Assembly: GCA_035294565.1 (NCBI GenBank)
Contig: DATGKR010000171.1
Location: 1-32,870, forward strand
DNA length: 32,870 nt
Direction of reading: 5' to 3'
Origin: DATGKR01 sp035294565
Lineage (GTDB): Bacteria; Actinomycetota; Acidimicrobiia; Acidimicrobiales; Palsa-688
The translations under genes and the position numbers were made by a program. Below, piece by piece: positions 15,575 to 22,492 of this stretch. Position 1 is the first letter of the stretch. Every line of letters starts with the position of its first letter. The notes beneath the pieces are model-generated. The model did no database searches. It had not been told where the DNA came from and saw nothing but the letters and a program-made list of their open reading frames with translations.

Positions 15575-17034
15575 GGGCGTTTGGCGGCGGCCCGCCCAGC
15601 CCGCCGCCCGAAGAAGGTGCCGTCGCCGAGCGACGTGCCGGACGCGTAACCCCACGAGGGGATCCCCGACGTCGCCCTGCCCGCCGCGTACAGCCCCGGC
15701 AGAGGGCGTCCGCCCGGCCCCACCACCTCGCCGTCGACGGTGGTCACCAGGCCGCCGAGGGTGAACACGGCGTAGGGCAGGCCGCCCAGGTCGATGGCGC
15801 CGAAAGGCGCCTTCAGGGGCCGCAGGAACTCGGCCCGCTTGTGGAAGACGGGGTCCTCCCCGCGAGCGGCGTGGGCGTTGTAGAGGCCGACAGTCGCCTG
15901 CAGGGAGCCGTCGGGGAAGCCCATCTCCTGTTCCAGCTCGGCGACCGAGCCCGCCACGCAGGTCGGCCTGGCCCCCCAGCGGTCGGCTTCGGGCACCGAC
16001 TCGAAGATCTCCTCGTCGAGCACGAGCGTGCAGCGGGCGTCGTGGTGGAACACCGCCGCCTGGCCGATTCGGCCGCAGTAGGTGTCTTCGTTGATGAACC
16101 GCTGGCCGAAGCGGTCCACCAGGATCGACGGGTACACGAGCAGGGGGACGCTCGGCAGGGCCGCTTCGGCGGCCTCCAGGCGGGCGACCTGCGCGCCCAG
16201 GCCCTGGCCCATGCGGATCGAGGTCCCGTCGTCTCCGTCGGTGCCGAGGAGCATCTGGCCGGCGACGGCGGGGGCGTGCAGGGCGATCATATCGGCGTTG
16301 GCGGCGAAGCCGCCGCTGGCCAGCACGACGCCCCGCCGGGCCCGCACCGCGAAGCCCTCGCCGAAGCTGCGGCCGCACACCCCCACGACCTCGCCGGACG
16401 CCTCGACGACCAGGCGCTCGACCCGGCTGTCGGTCCGCACCTGCACGCCTCTCGCCTCGGCCGCTGCCGTCAGGTGGCGCATCAGCTCCCAGCCGCCGGA
16501 GCGTTCCATGAGTCTCTTGCCGGCTATCCGCGGGACGTGGCCCCGCGGGGCCGGAGGGGCGATCTCGCAGAACGGCCAGGCGTTCTCCCCGCCGGTGTAC
16601 ACCAGGCCGTCGTCGGTGGGCGGCTCCCAGCACGGCGTCGGGTAGAACGACGGCTTGAACTCGACGCCGCATCCGACGAGCCAGTGGAAGTGCTCCACGC
16701 TGCGCTCGCAGTAGACCGACAGCTTCGCCTCGTTGGGGGCCGGGCCGGTGGCGGCGGCGAGGAAGTCGTACATGGCCTGAGGGGTGTCGTCGAAGCCGCA
16801 GGCCTTCTGCAGCGGCGTCCCCCCGCCCAGGTAGATCTCCCCGCCGGCCATCGCAGACGCGCCCCCGCCGGCGCCCGCCCGTTCGATGATGAGCACCGAG
16901 GCCCCTCCTTTGGCGGCCTCTATGGCCGCCGAAGCGCCGGCGCAGCCGAAGCCGACCACGACGACGTCCGCCTCGCCGTCCCACGACGCGACGTCGGAGG
17001 CGGGCCGGGGGGCTATGGGCGAGACGTTGTCCAC
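15571..17034 (-). CDS. FAD-dependent oxidoreductase of the KstD / fumarate reductase flavoprotein family
   Basis: 487 residues. The FAD motif GFGCAG (28-33) and the following ERAGAGGGASAMAGG segment (51-65) bind the cofactor. The C terminus (GLYAAGRATSGIPSWGYASGTSLGDGTFFG) closes the FAD site. It is shorter than KstD and lacks the YAGAGATIGP-type catalytic end seen in the kstD gene at 20673-22322, so it is probably not a 1-dehydrogenase. Related actinobacterial proteins are annotated as FAD-binding dehydrogenases of unknown substrate. Reduction or oxidation of a ring double bond in a steroid intermediate is plausible from location only. It starts with GTG, 6 bases after a TAGCGT box, and ends within the CTAG shared with the EthD-like gene. 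Confidence 0.75.
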   Translation of the reverse strand: MDNVSPIAPRPASDVASWDGEADVVVVGFGCAGASAAIEAAKGGASVLIIERAGAGGGASAMAGGEIYLGGGTPLQKACGFDDTPQAMYDFLAAATGPAPNEAKLSVYCERSVEHFHWLVGCGVEFKPSFYPTPCWEPPTDDGLVYTGGENAWPFCEIAPPAPRGHVPRIAGKRLMERSGGWELMRHLTAAAEARGVQVRTDSRVERLVVEASGEVVGVCGRSFGEGFAVRARRGVVLASGGFAANADMIALHAPAVAGQMLLGTDGDDGTSIRMGQGLGAQVARLEAAEAALPSVPLLVYPSILVDRFGQRFINEDTYCGRIGQAAVFHHDARCTLVLDEEIFESVPEADRWGARPTCVAGSVAELEQEMGFPDGSLQATVGLYNAHAARGEDPVFHKRAEFLRPLKAPFGAIDLGGLPYAVFTLGGLVTTVDGEVVGPGGRPLPGLYAAGRATSGIPSWGYASGTSLGDGTFFGRRAGRAAAKRP

Positions 17035-17040
17035 CCGCCG

Positions 17041-17046
17041 ACGCTA
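17041..17046 (-). promoter_or_regulatory. -10 box (TAGCGT) of the leaderless FAD oxidoreductase gene
   Basis: On the minus strand TAGCGT ends 6 bases before GTG 17034. The 103-base divergent region 17035-17137 also holds two small inverted repeats, CCGCTG...CAGCGG near 17069-17086 and GTCCCG...CGGGAC near 17085-17101. Confidence 0.48.
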
Positions 17047-17124
17047 ACAACCGCCCGCCGCCCGCTGGCCGGGCAGCGGTCCCGTTCGCCGGGACGCCAC
17101 GGCGCCGTCCGGCGCCGCGATCCG

Positions 17125-17130
17125 TAGGCT
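17125..17130 (+). promoter_or_regulatory. -10 box (TAGGCT) of the leaderless SDR gene
   Basis: TAGGCT ends 7 bases before GTG 17138 (10 bases before ATG 17141). No ribosome site lies between. Confidence 0.48.
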
Positions 17131-17137
17131 CCTCGCC

Positions 17138-17923
17138 GTGATGGAGCTGTTCAGGATGGACGGCAAGGTGGCGGTGGTCACCGGCGCCAGCCGGGGCATC
17201 GGCGCGGCGACAGCCGAGGCGCTCGCCGAGTGCGGCTGCGACCTGGTCGTCGCGGCGCGCAGCGCGGGCGGTCTCGAGGAGGTCGCCTCCAAGATCGAGG
17301 CGGCCACGGGACGGCGGGTGGAGACGGTCGCCGCCGATCTGTCCGACCTGGGTAGCTTCGAGCTGCTCGTCGGACGGACCGGGGAGGTTTTCGGCCGCCT
17401 CGACGTGCTGGTCAACAACGTCGGCGGCAGCTTCCCCCGACCCTTCCTCGACACCAGCGCCCGCTTCATGGAGAGGGCCTTCCGCTGGAACGTGGTGACC
17501 GCGTTCGAGGCGACCCGCCTGGCCGTGCCGTTGCTGCTCGACTCCGGTGGCGGCAGCGTCGTCAACGTCAGCTCCTCGGTCGGCCACCTCGCCGACCGTG
17601 GCTACGTGGGCTACGGAACGGCCAAAGCCGCTCTCGACCACATGACCGAACTGCTCGCCGCCGACCTGGCCCCCCGCATCCGGGTGAACGCCGTGGCGCC
17701 AGGGTCGATCGAGACCGACGCCCTCGCCGCCGTCCTCGACGAGGACATGCGCCGCACCATGACCAAGATGACCCCGCTGCGCAGGCTGGGCCGGGTGGAG
17801 GACGTGGCGGCGGCCGTCGTCTACCTGGCGTCGCCCGCCGGCTCCTACCTGACAGGCAAGGTGCTCCAAGTAGACGGCGGCCTGCGGATCCCCAACCTTC
17901 CCCTCGGGCTGCCCGACCTGTAG
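17138..17923 (+). CDS. Short-chain dehydrogenase/reductase (hydroxysteroid dehydrogenase / FabG-like)
   Basis: 261 residues. TGASRGIG (15-22), NNVGG (93-97), S146, catalytic Y159 and K163 (YGTAKAALD), and a C-terminal LQVDGGL typical of FabG-like SDRs. NNVGG and the FLDTS that follows resemble actinobacterial SDRs from steroid loci annotated as 7-alpha-hydroxysteroid dehydrogenase-like. The AAR after the second strand suggests NADP(H). It is a single-gene transcript converging on the BaiE-like gene, whose stop lies one base away. Together with that gene it could handle a 7-hydroxyl group, but the substrate position is inference. Start taken as GTG 17138 from the -10 spacing; ATG 17141 is equally possible. 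Confidence 0.78.
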   Translation: MMELFRMDGKVAVVTGASRGIGAATAEALAECGCDLVVAARSAGGLEEVASKIEAATGRRVETVAADLSDLGSFELLVGRTGEVFGRLDVLVNNVGGSFPRPFLDTSARFMERAFRWNVVTAFEATRLAVPLLLDSGGGSVVNVSSSVGHLADRGYVGYGTAKAALDHMTELLAADLAPRIRVNAVAPGSIETDALAAVLDEDMRRTMTKMTPLRRLGRVEDVAAAVVYLASPAGSYLTGKVLQVDGGLRIPNLPLGLPDL

Positions 17924-17924
17924 A

Positions 17925-18401
17925 TCAGGCCCCTGCCGGCTGCTCCTTCCACCAGTGGTCGCTGATGGACAGGTCTCGCCGGGGTGACATCTCCTCGTAG
18001 AGACGCCGGTACCCCGTGTGGGCTATCAGCCACCGGCCGTCCACTTTTACCATTCGATCCTCGTAGTAGGCGGCGCCCCGTATCGTCAGGTCGGCGGACT
18101 GCACGATGACGGTGTCCTCGAGCGCCCAGCGGGCGGTGGCCGTGTCGGGGCCCGTCAGCTCGATCTCCGGGTGGTGCACCTTGTGCGACGTGAGCATCTC
18201 CCCGGGGGGCATCGACTCGCGCAGGAAAGCGATGATCGCGTCGCGCCCCTGGTGGCTCAAACGCCCCGAGCTGTACGCGGAGGTGGCGTCCTCGGTCAAC
18301 GTGGACGCCAAGAGCTCCCAGTCGCGGGTGTCGACCGCCCGCAGGTAGCGGTACTTGACCGCTTTGATCTCCTCCAGCTCCACCAGATCCTCGGGTGCCA
18401 T
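17925..18401 (-). CDS. BaiE-like NTF2-fold dehydratase (bile acid 7-alpha-dehydratase family)
   Basis: 158 residues, one NTF2/SnoaL-fold domain. From memory of Clostridium BaiE, the protein aligns along most of its length: a KYRYLRAVD segment, YSSGRL, ESMP, HHPEI, TATARWALED, AAYYEDRMVKVDGRWLI and TGYRRLYEE. The catalytic residues of BaiE (Tyr30, Asp35, His83) fall on Y19, D24 and H73. BaiE removes the 7-alpha hydroxyl of 3-oxo-4-ene bile acyl-CoA; Hsh2 does a similar step in aerobic bile acid degraders. The ATG is 3 bases after the hsaA stop, so the two genes form one operon. Other NTF2 proteins (ketosteroid isomerase, SnoaL cyclases) are alternatives, but the residue match favours dehydration of a 7-hydroxy steroid. 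Confidence 0.7.
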   Translation of the reverse strand: MAPEDLVELEEIKAVKYRYLRAVDTRDWELLASTLTEDATSAYSSGRLSHQGRDAIIAFLRESMPPGEMLTSHKVHHPEIELTGPDTATARWALEDTVIVQSADLTIRGAAYYEDRMVKVDGRWLIAHTGYRRLYEEMSPRRDLSISDHWWKEQPAGA

Positions 18402-18404
18402 CGG

Positions 18405-19568
18405 CTAGATCATCACGTCGGTCGGGTTGAAGCCCATGATCGTCATCCCGTAGCTGTGCAGGGAGCGGTCGATCGAGTTGACCGTGTGGTGGCGCCCGGC
18501 GTGGGCGTCGCGCCAGAGCCGCTGGATCGGGTTGGACAGCATGATCGTGCCCGCCCCGCTGCGGTCGAAGATCTCGTCTATGGCGGCCATCGCCCGCTGC
18601 GTCCCCTGCACCTGGTCGCGCCGCGCCCGGCTGCGCATCTCGACCGTTATCGGGCGGCCGTCGCAGGCCGCCTCGTACATGGCCCCGATGTTGCCCATCA
18701 GCTGGGCGCGCGAAGCGTCGACCTCGCAGGCAGCCCTCCCCAGCGCGGCGACGGTGTAGGGATCCTCGGTGGCCTTCCCCCAGCTCTTGCTCACCCTCGC
18801 CTTGGTGTACTCGAGGTTCTCGGCGAGGATCCCCTCGGCCATGCCGATGATCGCTCCGGTGATGGCGTTGGCGAACATCGTCGCGAACGGCAGCCGGTAA
18901 AGAGGGGAGGTGTTGACCTCCAGGCCGGGGCTGCGCCAGGAGAACATCTTCACCAGGTCGATGGTCCGGTGCTCGGGGACGAACAGGTTCTCGACGACGA
19001 TGTCGTTGCTGCCCGTGCCCGAAAGGCCCATCGTGTTCCAGACGTCCTCGACGCGGTAGTCGCTTCGCGGGATGAGCACGTTCCACATCCCCGGGGGGTT
19101 GCCGTCGCCCTGGTCGACGATCACCCCGAGGATCGCCCACTGGCAGTGGTCGCAGCCAGAGGAGAAGCTCCAGCGCCCGTTGAGCGTGTACCCGCCGGGG
19201 ACGGGGGTCATCCGCCCGCCGGGCATGTAGGAGGAGCTGACCCAAGTGTCGGGATCCTCGGACCACACCTCCGCCTGCACCTTGTCGTCGAAGAGGGCGA
19301 TCTGCCAGGGGTGCACGCCCACCACTCCGGTCACCCAGCCCGTCGACCCGCACGCCGCGGCTATCGCGAGGAGGCACTCGTAGAACAGCCGGGGATCGGC
19401 CTCGAAACCTCCGTAACGCCTCGGCTGGAGCAGCCTGATCACCCCGGACTCCTTCAGCTCCTTCACCGAGGACTCCGGAAGCCGGCGCTCCTTCTCGGCG
19501 TCGGCGGCGCGCTCGCGAAGCAGCGGGGTGAGCTCGCGGACGCGCTCGAGGACCCGGTTCTCGTTCAT
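18405..19568 (-). CDS. hsaA: HsaA-like 3-HSA hydroxylase, oxygenase component
   Basis: 387 residues with the acyl-CoA dehydrogenase fold used by two-component flavin monooxygenases. Features shared with HsaA: LRRY-like N-terminal LLQPRRYGG, STGWVTGVVGVHPWQIALFD, SSSYMPGG, FSSGCDHCQW, IPRSDY, DVWNTMGLSGTGSND, ELRSRARRDQV-like segment and the C-terminal PIQRLWRDAHAGR. HsaA uses reduced FMN from HsaB to hydroxylate 3-HSA to the catechol 3,4-DHSA before ring A cleavage. No reductase gene is next to it. ATG 19568 is chosen because a CAGACT -10-like box lies 8 bases before it; an in-frame GTG at 19607 would add 13 residues unlike HsaA. It leads the operon with the BaiE-like gene and is divergent from hsaD. 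Confidence 0.88.
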   Translation of the reverse strand: MNENRVLERVRELTPLLRERAADAEKERRLPESSVKELKESGVIRLLQPRRYGGFEADPRLFYECLLAIAAACGSTGWVTGVVGVHPWQIALFDDKVQAEVWSEDPDTWVSSSYMPGGRMTPVPGGYTLNGRWSFSSGCDHCQWAILGVIVDQGDGNPPGMWNVLIPRSDYRVEDVWNTMGLSGTGSNDIVVENLFVPEHRTIDLVKMFSWRSPGLEVNTSPLYRLPFATMFANAITGAIIGMAEGILAENLEYTKARVSKSWGKATEDPYTVAALGRAACEVDASRAQLMGNIGAMYEAACDGRPITVEMRSRARRDQVQGTQRAMAAIDEIFDRSGAGTIMLSNPIQRLWRDAHAGRHHTVNSIDRSLHSYGMTIMGFNPTDVMI

Positions 19569-19676
19569 GGCTGGGCAGTCTGCCCCCGCCCCGCCGGGCA
19601 CCTCCACGCCGCTATGCCGGTGGCCGGGACGCTGCGGCCGGTGGGGGCGGGGGCCGCTCGCTTAGCCTGGCGCGTC
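19569..19676. promoter_or_regulatory. Divergent hsaA / hsaD control region
   Basis: 108 bases between two divergent starts. On the minus strand CAGACT (19577-19582) lies 8 bases before the hsaA ATG and sits inside the perfect palindrome GGGCAGTCTGCCC (19573-19585). On the plus strand TAGCCT (19663-19668) lies 8 bases before the hsaD GTG. A GC-rich imperfect inverted repeat, 19582-19597 against 19638-19654, brackets the middle. The TNNAACNNGTTNNA motif of KstR is not seen. Confidence 0.5.
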
Positions 19677-20537
19677 GTGGCGAGCCTCGACGAGCAGACC
19701 AGCCTCGGGTACGACCAGACCAGCCGCTACCTGGAAGGCGGATGCCGCCTCCACTACCACGAGGCGGGCGCCGGGCCGGCGCTCGTCATGCTCCACGGCT
19801 CAGGACCGGGGGTGAGCGCCTGGTCGAACTTCCGGGGCAACTTCGCTGTGTTCGCGGAGCGCTTCCGGACGATCCTGTGGGACATGCCCGGCTTCGGCCG
19901 CAGCGAGCTGCCGCCGCTCGAGCGCGCCTACCCCCGGGTTGCTGCCGACCACCTGCTGCGCCTTCTCGACGGGCTCGGCGTGGAGAAGGCGCATCTCCTC
20001 GGCAACTCGATGGGCGGCTACGTCGCCTTCGAGTTCGCCCTCGCCCACCCAGAGCGGGTGGCTCGGGTGGTCGGGATGGGACCGGGAGGGCTCGCCGCCA
20101 ACGCCTTCGGTCCCGAACCGAGCGAGGGTGCCCGCCGCCTGTTCGACTTCATGAGCTCGCCGTCGAAGGAAACCATGGCCGCCTGGGTGGACACGATGGT
20201 CGCCAACAAGACGGTCGTCGACGACCAGCTGATCGAGGAGCGCCTCGCCAACGCCATGGCCCCCGGAGCCATGGAGTCGGCGATGGCCATCTTCACCTCG
20301 CTCGTCCAGCACCCAGAGGAGGTGCCGTTGTGGGGGCGGCTCAGGGAGCTGCGGGTGCCCGTTCTCGTCACGTGGGGACGCGACGACCGGATGTTGCCCG
20401 TGGAGGGCGCCTTCTTCGGCTACCGTCAGCTACCCGACGCCGAGCTGCACCTCTTCGCGCGCTGCGGGCACTGGGCGCAGGTGGAGCGCAAGAAGGAGTT
20501 CGAGCGGGTGGTGCTGGAATTTCTCGGGCGCGGCTGA
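19677..20537 (+). CDS. hsaD: HsaD-like meta-cleavage product hydrolase (4,9-DSHA hydrolase)
   Basis: 286 residues, alpha/beta-hydrolase of the meta-cleavage-product class. Oxyanion region HGSGPGVSAWSNF (40-52), nucleophile elbow GNSMGG with S111, acid D237 in WGRDDRMLP and base H265 in CGHWAQVE. GPGGL (135-139) and the segment around it match HsaD and BphD-type enzymes closely. HsaD cuts 4,5-9,10-diseco-3-hydroxy-5,9,17-trioxoandrosta-1(10),2-diene-4-oate into the C/D-ring acid (DOHNAA/HIP) and 2-hydroxyhexa-2,4-dienoate. The GTG is 8 bases after a TAGCCT box and is in frame, giving a length near the 291 of M. tuberculosis HsaD. It converges on kstD. A BphD-type hydrolase of another aromatic is less likely given hsaA next door. 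Confidence 0.88.
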   Translation: MASLDEQTSLGYDQTSRYLEGGCRLHYHEAGAGPALVMLHGSGPGVSAWSNFRGNFAVFAERFRTILWDMPGFGRSELPPLERAYPRVAADHLLRLLDGLGVEKAHLLGNSMGGYVAFEFALAHPERVARVVGMGPGGLAANAFGPEPSEGARRLFDFMSSPSKETMAAWVDTMVANKTVVDDQLIEERLANAMAPGAMESAMAIFTSLVQHPEEVPLWGRLRELRVPVLVTWGRDDRMLPVEGAFFGYRQLPDAELHLFARCGHWAQVERKKEFERVVLEFLGRG

Positions 20538-20672
20538 GGTCTTGCATCCGGGTCGCCGGCGGGCTTTGCGGGCGGGGCCGTTTGGGGTGCTTTTCGGGGC
20601 GTTTCTTGGGGGCGGGCCTCGGCGGGTCGGGGTTTTGCGGGCGGCCCTGGGGGGGCTATGAGGCGTGGTCGC
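20538..20672 (+). other. G-run-rich spacer between convergent hsaD and kstD
   Basis: A 135-base gap with strong G/T bias on the plus strand. Runs of four or more G occur at 20574-20577, 20584-20587, 20596-20599, 20608-20612 and 20629-20632, separated by short T-rich loops, and TTTGCGGGCGG occurs twice. This could form a G-quadruplex in the hsaD transcript and act as a terminator. No gene is seen. Confidence 0.4.
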
Positions 20673-22322
20673 TCACGCTTCGGGTGACGTGGCGTGGCGT
20701 GCGGCCACCCAGCCGAAGGCGATGCTCGGTCCGATCGTCGCCCCCGCGCCGGCATAGTCGTTGCCCATGACCGACGCCGAGGTGTTCCCAACGGCGTACA
20801 ACCCTTCGACCACGGACCCGTCCTCGCGCAGCACCCGGGCGTGCCGGTCGGTGAGCAAGCCCCCCTTGGTGCCGAGGTCGCCGGGCACCACCCGGGCGGC
20901 GTAAAAGGGGGGCCTCACCAGCTCGTTGAGACACGGGTTGGGCAGGGTCGGGTCTCCGTAGTAGCGGTCATAGGCGCTGTCGCCTCGGTGGAAATCCCCG
21001 TCCCTGCCGGCTCGGGCAGCGGCGTTGAACCGGGAGACCGTCTCCTCGAGGGCGTCGGGCGGCACGCCGATCGCGCCGGCGAGCCCGGCGAGCGACGGGG
21101 CCTCGTAGAGCGTGCCGATCGCCTTCCACGAACGCGGCAGCGGGCGCGTCGGCGGCACCCCGGCGAACTGGTAGCGACGGCGCGCCCGGTGGTCCATGAC
21201 GAACCACACGGGGACGTGGCCGCCCTCGATCGCCTCTAGGCGCAGTTGGTCGTGGATGAAGTCCACGTAGGGTGCGGACTCGTTGGTGAAGCGGCGGCCA
21301 GCCTGGTTGACGATCAGCGAGCCCGGCATCGACCTTTCCGACACCAGGGGGAACAGGCGTCCCTTGGGTAGCTCGATCGCCGGCATCCACCACGCGTCGT
21401 CCATCAGGTCGAGCGCGGCGCCGACCTCCTCGCCGAGCAGGATGCCGTCGCCGGTGTTGGTCGGCGCACCCATGCTCCAGTCCCGGGTGATGTCGGGGAG
21501 GTACTTGGCGCGCATCTCGGGGTTGTGGTCGAAGCCCCCGGTCGCGAGGATCACGCCGCGGCGCGCCCCGATCTCCACGTCCTGGCCGTCGCGGCGGGCG
21601 CGGACCCCGCCCACGCGGGGGCCCCGGGTGACAAGGCCCGTGACAGGGGTGTCCAGCCACACCTCGACCCCGGCCTCGGCGAGAGCCAGGCGCAGCCGGC
21701 CGATCAGAGCCTGGCCCGTGGTCGCCATCCGGCGCCGCAGCACCAGGTTGGTCGCCACCCGCCACGCCGCCCGGGCCAGCGCCCGCCGCCCGAGCCACGT
21801 GCGCGTCGCCTGGCCGAGATCGTGGAAGTCCGTGGCGGTGATCCACAAACCGGCGGGACCGCCGATGCCGGTTTCGAGCAGGTCGGACTCCATCGGGCCG
21901 AGCTTGCGTTTGTCGAACGGCACCGCTTCGACGGACCGGCCTTCGGGACGCCCCCCGGGGTACTCAGGGTGGTAGTCGCTGTAGCCGCGGCACCAGAAGA
22001 ACCGCAGGTGGGGGCTCTGGCGTTCGAGGAACTCCAAAGCCCGCGGGGCGGCCTCCACGAAGGCGTCGACCCTCTCCTTTGGCACCCGGTCCCCGACGAC
22101 GGCGTAGAGGTAGCGACGGACCTCCTCGGGGTCGTCACCCCTGCCCGCCCTCAGGAGGGCCGGATTGTTGGGCGCCCAGATCCCGCCCCCCGACAGGGCC
22201 GTGCTCCCCCCGTAGCGCGCCGCTTTCTCCAGGACCACGACGCTCGCTCCCGCAGCTTTCGCCGCGAGGGCTGCGGTCATCCCGCCCGCGCCGCTGCCGA
22301 CGACCACGACGTCGAAGTCCAT
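20673..22322 (-). CDS. kstD: 3-Ketosteroid delta-1-dehydrogenase
   Basis: 549 residues. N-terminal FAD motif GSGAGG (9-14), EKAARYGGSTALSGGG (32-47), substrate region GYSDYHPEYPGG (113-124), TGGFDHN (261-267), ESAPY (348-352), RGDSAYDRYYGDP and the diagnostic C-terminal NDYAGAGATIGPS. Tyr117, Tyr352, Tyr523 and Gly527 fall at the positions of the four KstD active-site residues (Tyr119, Tyr318, Tyr487, Gly491 in Rhodococcus KstD1). It inserts the C1-C2 double bond of 3-oxo-4-ene steroids, the step that with 9-hydroxylation opens ring B. The ATG at 22322 is preferred over an upstream TTG because TACCAT stands 7 bases before it. Whether it prefers 4-ene or 5-alpha substrates is not visible. Confidence 0.92.
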   Translation of the reverse strand: MDFDVVVVGSGAGGMTAALAAKAAGASVVVLEKAARYGGSTALSGGGIWAPNNPALLRAGRGDDPEEVRRYLYAVVGDRVPKERVDAFVEAAPRALEFLERQSPHLRFFWCRGYSDYHPEYPGGRPEGRSVEAVPFDKRKLGPMESDLLETGIGGPAGLWITATDFHDLGQATRTWLGRRALARAAWRVATNLVLRRRMATTGQALIGRLRLALAEAGVEVWLDTPVTGLVTRGPRVGGVRARRDGQDVEIGARRGVILATGGFDHNPEMRAKYLPDITRDWSMGAPTNTGDGILLGEEVGAALDLMDDAWWMPAIELPKGRLFPLVSERSMPGSLIVNQAGRRFTNESAPYVDFIHDQLRLEAIEGGHVPVWFVMDHRARRRYQFAGVPPTRPLPRSWKAIGTLYEAPSLAGLAGAIGVPPDALEETVSRFNAAARAGRDGDFHRGDSAYDRYYGDPTLPNPCLNELVRPPFYAARVVPGDLGTKGGLLTDRHARVLREDGSVVEGLYAVGNTSASVMGNDYAGAGATIGPSIAFGWVAARHATSPEA

Positions 22323-22329
22323 CCGGCGG

Positions 22330-22335
22330 ATGGTA
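22330..22335 (-). promoter_or_regulatory. -10 box (TACCAT) of leaderless kstD
   Basis: On the minus strand TACCAT ends 7 bases before ATG 22322. It would lie inside the coding region if the upstream TTG at 22346 were the start, which argues for the ATG. Confidence 0.5.
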
Positions 22336-22432
22336 GGGGAGGACAAGGCGGCTCGGCCGCCCCCGGTTCCGGCAGTCGGGACGGCTCGCCTGGCCTTCTC
22401 AACCAGCGCCGGAAGCGTGGTCGGCTGTCGCG

Positions 22433-22492
22433 GTCGTTACATCTTGGTTTGCCGTAGTCGTTACATCTTGGTTTGCCCGCGGTCGTTACATC
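22433..22492. repeat. Tandem repeat GTCGTTACATCTTGGTTTGCC, 2.5 copies
   Basis: Two identical 21-base copies at 22433-22453 and 22457-22477 and a third, cut to 11 bases (GTCGTTACATC), at 22482-22492; spacing 24 and 25 bases. The third copy holds the stop codon of the IclR gene. On the minus strand each copy carries ATGTAACGAC. It could be a regulator-binding array upstream of kstD or debris of a transposon end. The rest of the gap 22336-22485 shows nothing else clear. Confidence 0.75.

Noticed and set aside
15571..17034. Second KstD
   Set aside because: FAD-binding parts are similar, but it is about 60 residues shorter and lacks the Tyr-x3-Gly catalytic end present in the gene at 20673-22322.
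14672..17869. A 1065-codon open frame on the minus strand
   Set aside because: It crosses four well-supported genes (SDR, EthD-like, FAD oxidoreductase, SDR) in other frames and its translation is Arg/Gly/His-rich with no family motif, as expected for an off-frame reading of GC-rich genes.
18018..19676. In-frame extension upstream of hsaD
   Set aside because: It lies antisense to hsaA and the BaiE-like gene and has no family similarity; hsaD length and the TAGCCT box fix the start at 19677.
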